DNA of 9,868 nt from Paracoccaceae bacterium (lineage in GTDB: Bacteria; Pseudomonadota; Alphaproteobacteria; Rhodobacterales; Rhodobacteraceae): contig RFZH01000070.1 of the NCBI GenBank assembly GCA_009920815.1, forward strand, positions 1 to 9,868. Reading direction: 5' to 3'. A program made the position numbers and the translations under genes. Shown in pieces: positions 5,569 to 9,868 of the stretch; position 1 is the stretch's first letter; each line of letters opens with the position of its first letter. Under the pieces are notes generated by a model, which was not told the origin of the DNA, searched no databases, and worked only from the letters and a program-made list of their open reading frames with translations.

Positions 5569-7775
5569 CGCTCTGTCAGCTTTATCTCGATCCTGCGATT
5601 TTGCGCACGCGCTGCGTCAGTATCTTCTTGGTTCACGGGTTGGAATTCGCCAAATCCGTTAGCGGCTAGACGATCTGGCGGAAATGATAACGACCCCGCC
5701 ATATAACGTACCACCGACAAGGCGCGCGCTTGGCTAAGTTCCCAGTTATCTTTGAATTCGCCCAAACCAGACAACGGCACATTATCGGTATGGCCATCAA
5801 CACGAATGACCCAGTCAATATTTGCCGGAATCTCATCTTTGATTTCGGCAAGAATGCGGGCCACTTTTTGAATTTCCAATTCACCTAATCGCTGTAGGTC
5901 GGCCTTGCCCGGATCAAACAAAACTTCAGACGAAAACACAAAACGGTCCCCAACTATTTTGACGCCTTCTTGCTTAGATAAAATCTCGCGCATCCGTCCA
6001 AAGAATTCCGATTTGTATTTGGCCAGATCTTTCGCCTGCTTTGCCAAGTCTTCTGCTTCGCTTGCCAATTGATTTCGTTCTTGCTCAAGCCGCTTTTTTT
6101 CGGCCTCTTCTAAACTACGTCTCTTTCGTTCTTCGGTTGCAACGCGCGCAAGCGCAGCATTCAAACGCTGCCCCATATTTTGCAACTGCGTTTTATTTTT
6201 GATATCTGCCGCTTCTGATAAATCTAGTAGTCCTTGTAGCTTTTCCATTTGTTTGCGAAGCTCAACGACCTGTTGATTTAACAACGCAGTTTGGCGTTCT
6301 GCCTTTAAAAGTTGATCTGACGTTTTCGCCGCCAACTGTGATTTTTCAGCAAGCGCATCTTGTGCTGCCTGCAACAAAACTTCGCGCTCAAGTGCTTCGG
6401 TCAAACGTGCATCTGCCAATTGATCCGCTGCCAGTTTTTCTGCCAATGCCGCCTGCAACTTGGCTTGTGTTTCTTCAAAATTTTGTTCGGATGTAAGCTT
6501 TTGTGCAATCGCTTGCGCCAACCTTTCCTCTAGATCTGCAAGCGTACCTCGCAAATCTCCCTGTTGCGCAAGTGTGGATTTCAGATCTTGTAATTGTTTT
6601 TCAATGCGATCTTTTTGATCTGCTATTTGCTGGCTGGCAAGACGCTGTTCATCCAATTTCAAAAGTGCATTTACCAGCTGCGTTTGCACCTCATTCAGCT
6701 GCTGGTTCTTATCCCGATCCTGTGAACGCGCCGTATCGACTGATGCTTGTATTTCAGCCAAGCGTGCTTCTAACTGCTCTTGACGTGCAAGGGACGCAGC
6801 AAGGGCAATTTGCGCCTGTTTTGCCTGTTCACTTTGTTTATCACGTTCTGCTGCAAGCCGCTCTGACTGTGTTTGCTGATCTTTTCTTTGCGCACTCAGC
6901 GTGATCAAGGCCTCTTCTAATTTGACCTGAATATCCTTCTTTGCGGCTTCCGCTGCGGCAAGCAATGTCAACGTGTCTTCTGCATCTTTTCTTTGTTGCT
7001 CCAGCGCAAGCGTCAAAGCCGTCAATTCAGCGTCTGCGTTTTCTAAACGTTTCCGCAATTCTTCGGCAGCTGCAGCAAACAGCAGGCGTTCTGTCTCTGA
7101 CTGAGTGATTTGTTCATTCAGTGAATTGATGACCTGTTCTTGCGCTGTGATTTGTGCAGACGCATCTGCACCGTCTTTCCGCAGGCTATCAATTAAAGCA
7201 TTGAGCGCGTCACGCTCGGCGGCCTTTTTGCGGGCTTCCTCGGCGGCCACATCAATTTCATCGCGCGCCGAAGCTAAGGCCAAGGATAATTTTTCCTGCT
7301 CAGACAAAAGTGCCGCTTTATCGTTTTCTAGACCAGTAATAATTTGCTGATCTTGACGTTGTCTGGCCAACAGCCCTGCCACCTGCACTTCGAACTTTGT
7401 AATTTTGGTATCGGCCTCTGTTAGGGCTTGCGTTTGCGCATCACGTTCTTGCGTCAAGCGCGCGATGATGCTGTTTTGGTTTGCAACTTCGTCTTGCGTG
7501 GATGCCAATGTTGACGATAATGCACCCAGTTCACCTTCAAGCGATTTGACGCGTTGCTTTTCTAATCCAAGTGCATCAGCAATCGCGGCAATTTCAACGC
7601 TCAGAGTATTGAGCTCGGTTTCTTGACCCGCAATCGTTTCGCGCAGCACGAATTGGATCACCATAAAGATGGTCAGGACAAACATCAAAACCAATAAGAG
7701 GCCAGTCATAGCATCGACAAATCCGGGCCAGATAGACGCCTGAAATCGTTGACCTGTTCTTCTGGACAGTGCCAT
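5565..7775 (-). CDS. MotB/OmpA-like peptidoglycan-binding protein with giant coiled coil
   Basis: The 736-residue product has three parts. Residues 1-19 are a short basic cytoplasmic end. One membrane helix at about 20-44 carries D21 at its start (WPGFVDAMTGLLLVLMF), in the place of the proton-carrying aspartate of MotB, TolR and ExbD. About 46-590 is Ala/Gln/Glu/Lys/Leu-rich heptad coiled coil; I see no proline from 18 to 621 and no cysteine. An OmpA-like domain (about 591-736) has DGHTDN (660-665), LSQARA (680-685) and QNRRIEI (725-731), the surface that binds diaminopimelate in peptidoglycan. The ATG lies 2 bases after the stop of the channel gene, with ribosome site AAGGAG (7781-7786) inside that gene's end, so the two are translated together. 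It is probably the peptidoglycan-anchored stator partner of an ion-driven complex. The process driven is unknown. Confidence 0.88.
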   Translation of the reverse strand: MALSRRTGQRFQASIWPGFVDAMTGLLLVLMFVLTIFMVIQFVLRETIAGQETELNTLSVEIAAIADALGLEKQRVKSLEGELGALSSTLASTQDEVANQNSIIARLTQERDAQTQALTEADTKITKFEVQVAGLLARQRQDQQIITGLENDKAALLSEQEKLSLALASARDEIDVAAEEARKKAAERDALNALIDSLRKDGADASAQITAQEQVINSLNEQITQSETERLLFAAAAEELRKRLENADAELTALTLALEQQRKDAEDTLTLLAAAEAAKKDIQVKLEEALITLSAQRKDQQTQSERLAAERDKQSEQAKQAQIALAASLARQEQLEARLAEIQASVDTARSQDRDKNQQLNEVQTQLVNALLKLDEQRLASQQIADQKDRIEKQLQDLKSTLAQQGDLRGTLADLEERLAQAIAQKLTSEQNFEETQAKLQAALAEKLAADQLADARLTEALEREVLLQAAQDALAEKSQLAAKTSDQLLKAERQTALLNQQVVELRKQMEKLQGLLDLSEAADIKNKTQLQNMGQRLNAALARVATEERKRRSLEEAEKKRLEQERNQLASEAEDLAKQAKDLAKYKSEFFGRMREILSKQEGVKIVGDRFVFSSEVLFDPGKADLQRLGELEIQKVARILAEIKDEIPANIDWVIRVDGHTDNVPLSGLGEFKDNWELSQARALSVVRYMAGSLSFPPDRLAANGFGEFQPVNQEDTDAARAQNRRIEIKLTER

Positions 7776-7777
7776 GA

Positions 7778-9025
7778 CTACTCCTTAGCCTTGCCGGTCG
7801 CCTCGATTTCGGTCACCGCCCGTACCAAGGCATTCGTCAGCGCATGGATATCTGTTCGGATTGCATTTACCGTTTCTTGACGCCCTGCCGACATGTCCTC
7901 CATCAGATGTAACATTTGAACGTCAATTGACCGCAATCGCATGCGACTTTCGGCGTCGACTGCATCTTTTTCCTGCATTTCAGTCAATACCTTCAATAAC
8001 CGTTCTTGACCTATTGCGACCCGTTCCAGCGCGGCATTGGATGGCGTAGATTGTTCCAACCGCTCGGACATGGTTGATAACGTCTCAACCAGGGTGCCGA
8101 TTTTCTCATCAACGATTGCACGTGTCTGATCAGATTGCGCGAACATCACGCGAATGGCGTCCATTTGTTCAGACATTTGATCCAAAATAGCACCAAACAA
8201 CGCATGTTCACCCGAAACTTCGCCTTCACCCGCAGATGAAAATCCAAGACGCGTGATCGAGGAAAGCCATTCTTCAAGCTCGCGATAAAATCTGTTTTGA
8301 CCGTGGCCAGCGAACAATTCAAGCAAACCGACGATCAATGAACCTGCTAGTCCTAGTAACGACGAAGAAAATGCGACGCCCATGCCCCCCAATTGGCCCT
8401 CTAAGCCATTCATGAGGCGGTTAAAAACCTCGTAACCGCTTTCACCGTCTTGCGGTGCAAGCGATCGAATGGTTTCAACCAGCGCAGGCACTGTTGTCGC
8501 CAATCCGTAGAATGTTCCCAACAAGCCTAAAAAAATCAACAGGTTGACGATATATCGCGTAAACTCTCGCGCTTCTTCGATACGCGTCGCGACCGAGTCC
8601 AAGATAGACCGCGTCGATGATGCAGCGATTTGCATGCGCCCCCGTGCCCGCAACAAAGTGGCCAACGGGGCGAGTAACTGTGGCGCATTTGTAGATTGAT
8701 TACGATTGTCGCGGGCAAAATTTTCAATCCAACGGACCGAGTAGATAAGTTGAGCGACCTGAAAAATACAACTGATGACGCCAACAAAAAACACCAACAG
8801 GATAAATCCATTTAGCCAAATATTAGCCGCCAAAATACCCATTGCGATTGGCAGCGCCAGAAAGATACCAGCGCTGGTCAAACCAATTGCCAATAGCATC
8901 ATGATTACTTGGCGAATTGGCTGTGAAAAATGTAGCTCGGCCTCTAGGTGTTGCTGATCCATGTGGTCAGCTCCTGACGTTGTTTTAGGTGTTTCGACTG
9001 TATCGTTCATCTGATCATTCGCCAA
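7778..9025 (-). CDS. MotA/TolQ/ExbB-family proton channel protein
   Basis: The 415-residue product has membrane helices at about 39-64, 68-95, 158-182 and 213-240. The third carries LGLLGTFYGL and the fourth GMGVAFSSSLLGLAG, the paired helices that line the ion path in the MotA/TolQ/ExbB family. A cytoplasmic loop separates helices 2 and 3. Residues from about 245 on are a mostly helical, charged cytoplasmic tail, longer than in TolQ or ExbB. In the known complexes five such subunits surround two MotB-like helices; the next gene supplies that partner. The start is TTG 9025, with AGGGG 9 bases upstream, overlapping the chaC remnant by 11 bases. ATG 9010 is the alternative and lacks a clear ribosome site. 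I recall near-identical pairs as conserved in roseobacters under the loose name biopolymer transporter ExbB. The energised process is not known to me. Confidence 0.88.
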   Translation of the reverse strand: MANDQMNDTVETPKTTSGADHMDQQHLEAELHFSQPIRQVIMMLLAIGLTSAGIFLALPIAMGILAANIWLNGFILLVFFVGVISCIFQVAQLIYSVRWIENFARDNRNQSTNAPQLLAPLATLLRARGRMQIAASSTRSILDSVATRIEEAREFTRYIVNLLIFLGLLGTFYGLATTVPALVETIRSLAPQDGESGYEVFNRLMNGLEGQLGGMGVAFSSSLLGLAGSLIVGLLELFAGHGQNRFYRELEEWLSSITRLGFSSAGEGEVSGEHALFGAILDQMSEQMDAIRVMFAQSDQTRAIVDEKIGTLVETLSTMSERLEQSTPSNAALERVAIGQERLLKVLTEMQEKDAVDAESRMRLRSIDVQMLHLMEDMSAGRQETVNAIRTDIHALTNALVRAVTEIEATGKAKE

Positions 9026-9248
9026 GCTTAATTGCCCCTAAGTATTCGACACGAAAAGCGACCCCTTGGCAGCTAGCACCTTCCTGTTGATCTAATGCAA
9101 GCACCAATCCAGGCTCTTCGATCGTTCCACGGTGATGAATGGAGCGCATGCAAAAACTACGATGATAGCCATGCAAACAGGCAAGTCGCTTTTCCGCATA
9201 ATCAAACCCTGGGTTCCACAATAGCGACCCATATCCGAAAACCCACAT
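9015..9248 (-). pseudogene. chaC: Gamma-glutamylcyclotransferase (ChaC), truncated remnant
   Basis: ChaC enzymes split glutathione into 5-oxoproline and cysteinylglycine in the cytosol. ATG 9248 begins MWVFGYGSLLWNPGFDYA, the substrate-binding YGSL motif of the family. It continues through HGYHRSFCMRSIHHRGT, EEPGLVLALDQQEGASC and GVAFRV, all strongly family-like. After residue 69 or so it ends YLGAIKLGE and stops at 77, whereas family members have about 175-230 residues. The lost part holds the catalytic glutamate, so the product should be inactive. I read the two other frames beyond the break and found no ChaC continuation, so sequence has been deleted rather than shifted. Codons upstream of 9248 in the same frame (to 9455) overlap the divergent DUF2125 gene and are not family-like. 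The channel gene starts inside the last codons. Confidence 0.85.
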
Positions 9249-9317
9249 TCCGATGCCCTTTGTCCTTGTATTTGGGGACTTGTAGCGTCTATCTGATCCA
9301 AAGCAAAGGGGGGCGCC
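9249..9317. promoter_or_regulatory. Divergent promoter region, chaC/DUF2125
   Basis: This 69-base gap lies between head-to-head starts. On the plus strand AAAGGGGGG just before ATG 9318 is a strong ribosome site for the DUF2125 gene. A TTGTCC, 17 bases, TAGCGT pair on the plus strand (about 9261-9289) is a weak promoter candidate. On the minus strand this gap would also serve the chaC remnant and hence the channel/OmpA-like operon. Confidence 0.35.
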
Positions 9318-9868
9318 ATGCAACGCATCATCGGTATCGTAATTATCATTGCGCTTTTTTGGGCGGGTCATTGGTATTGGCGGTTTGATGCGAATATTGC
9401 CGCGCTGCAAAATTGGCTGGGCAATGACGCTGAATATGATGAAACGATCACCCAACGCGGTTTTCCAAATCGTTACGATACAGAGCTTACAAAGTTTGCT
9501 GTTCCTGCCATCGGATTAAAAACAGATATGATCCAAATTATGCGTGTGGTCTATAAACAAGATCATCGTATTATCGCCCTGCCCAAGGATATCAAGATCT
9601 TTGATACAGTTTTGAAAACAGAACAGCTGCGCGCATCAATCGTGGCAGACGGTACACATTTGCCACGCATTACGATCGAAGCCATTTCTCCACAATTTTC
9701 AAATGGCCTTAGGGCAGATCGTGCGCAGCTGTCATTTATTGCGACATCCCAGGATAGTACGTTTTCGTTGTTCATCGAATTCAACAACCTTGGATCAGAT
9801 AAAATCGCAAACCCACAGACCCAGCGCGCGACCCTTCACCTGAAGCCCGAACGTGCGTTGGATTGGTC
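9318..9868 (+). CDS. DUF2125 family protein (5' part, runs off right edge)
   Basis: From ATG 9318 an open frame of 183 codons reaches the window edge without a stop. The start is MQRIIGIVIIIALFWAGHWY, an N-terminal membrane helix or uncleaved signal anchor at about 3-21. RGFPNRYD (about 49-56) is the hallmark I recall for DUF2125 (PF09898). IQIMRVVYKQDHRIIALP and LRASIVADG then match the beta-rich repeats of that family, which loosely resemble the AsmA/DUF945 style of periplasmic beta proteins. The function is unknown; it is probably an envelope protein facing the periplasm. Only roughly the first half is present if the family length is about 320-360 residues. The gene diverges from the chaC remnant. 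Confidence 0.85.
   Translation, partial: MQRIIGIVIIIALFWAGHWYWRFDANIAALQNWLGNDAEYDETITQRGFPNRYDTELTKFAVPAIGLKTDMIQIMRVVYKQDHRIIALPKDIKIFDTVLKTEQLRASIVADGTHLPRITIEAISPQFSNGLRADRAQLSFIATSQDSTFSLFIEFNNLGSDKIANPQTQRATLHLKPERALDW

Noticed and set aside
6503..6904. 133-codon open frame on the plus strand
   Set aside because: It lies opposite the coiled-coil gene, whose biased codons leave long open antisense frames; it has no ribosome site or family-like sequence.
5565..9025. Zorya-type antiphage system (ZorA/ZorB resemblance)
   Set aside because: The pair shares the MotA/MotB logic, but no ZorC, ZorD or ZorE-like gene is present, the long coiled coil is on the MotB-like rather than the channel subunit, and the neighbours are housekeeping genes.
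9249..9455. Longer ChaC start at 9455 (146-residue frame)
   Set aside because: The extra 69 residues do not resemble ChaC and lie antisense to the DUF2125 start; MWVFGYGSLLW at 9248 is the family N-terminus.

Overview
The window reads as chromosomal DNA of an alphaproteobacterium, most likely Rhodobacteraceae (Roseobacter group). This rests on recalled family resemblance, not on a search: the start of the ATP synthase delta subunit, a SAM methyltransferase, GloB, ClpA, a MotA/ExbB-like plus OmpA-like pair, ChaC and a DUF2125 protein all resemble their roseobacter homologues. I see no IS element, integrase, tRNA, rRNA or CRISPR array.

Left part (1-2129). On the minus strand lies the 5' part of atpH, leaving the left edge, then a 253-base regulatory gap, then a methyltransferase gene. 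A 62-base divergent gap separates the methyltransferase from gloB on the plus strand. GloB is the glyoxalase II of the methylglyoxal pathway and has a complete metal-binding site.

Middle part (2130-5568). A 142-base gap carries a perfect inverted repeat just before clpA. ClpA has both AAA+ modules and the ClpP-docking IGF loop. Its stop overlaps a TTG start of a secreted M23 (LytM-type) metallopeptidase. That gene is interrupted: a run of eight A at 5402-5409 throws the frame and the protein stops at 5423. Removing one A restores a further 52 codons, ending at 5568 exactly where the convergent gene ends.

Right part (5565-9868). On the minus strand, a truncated chaC is followed by a four-helix MotA/TolQ/ExbB-type channel protein and a 736-residue MotB-like partner, the last two only 2 bases apart. 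The partner has one membrane helix with a buried aspartate, about 540 residues of proline-free coiled coil, and a C-terminal OmpA-like peptidoglycan-binding domain. It looks like an ion-driven envelope motor of unknown function. The chaC reading frame is cut after about 69 family-like residues, and exbB starts inside its last codons, suggesting a deletion. Divergent from chaC begins a DUF2125 protein that runs off the right edge.

The most notable items are the frameshifted M23 gene, the decayed chaC, and the motor pair with its very long periplasmic coiled coil. Both lesions lie in the envelope-gene cluster; the intact genes show no sign of decay.
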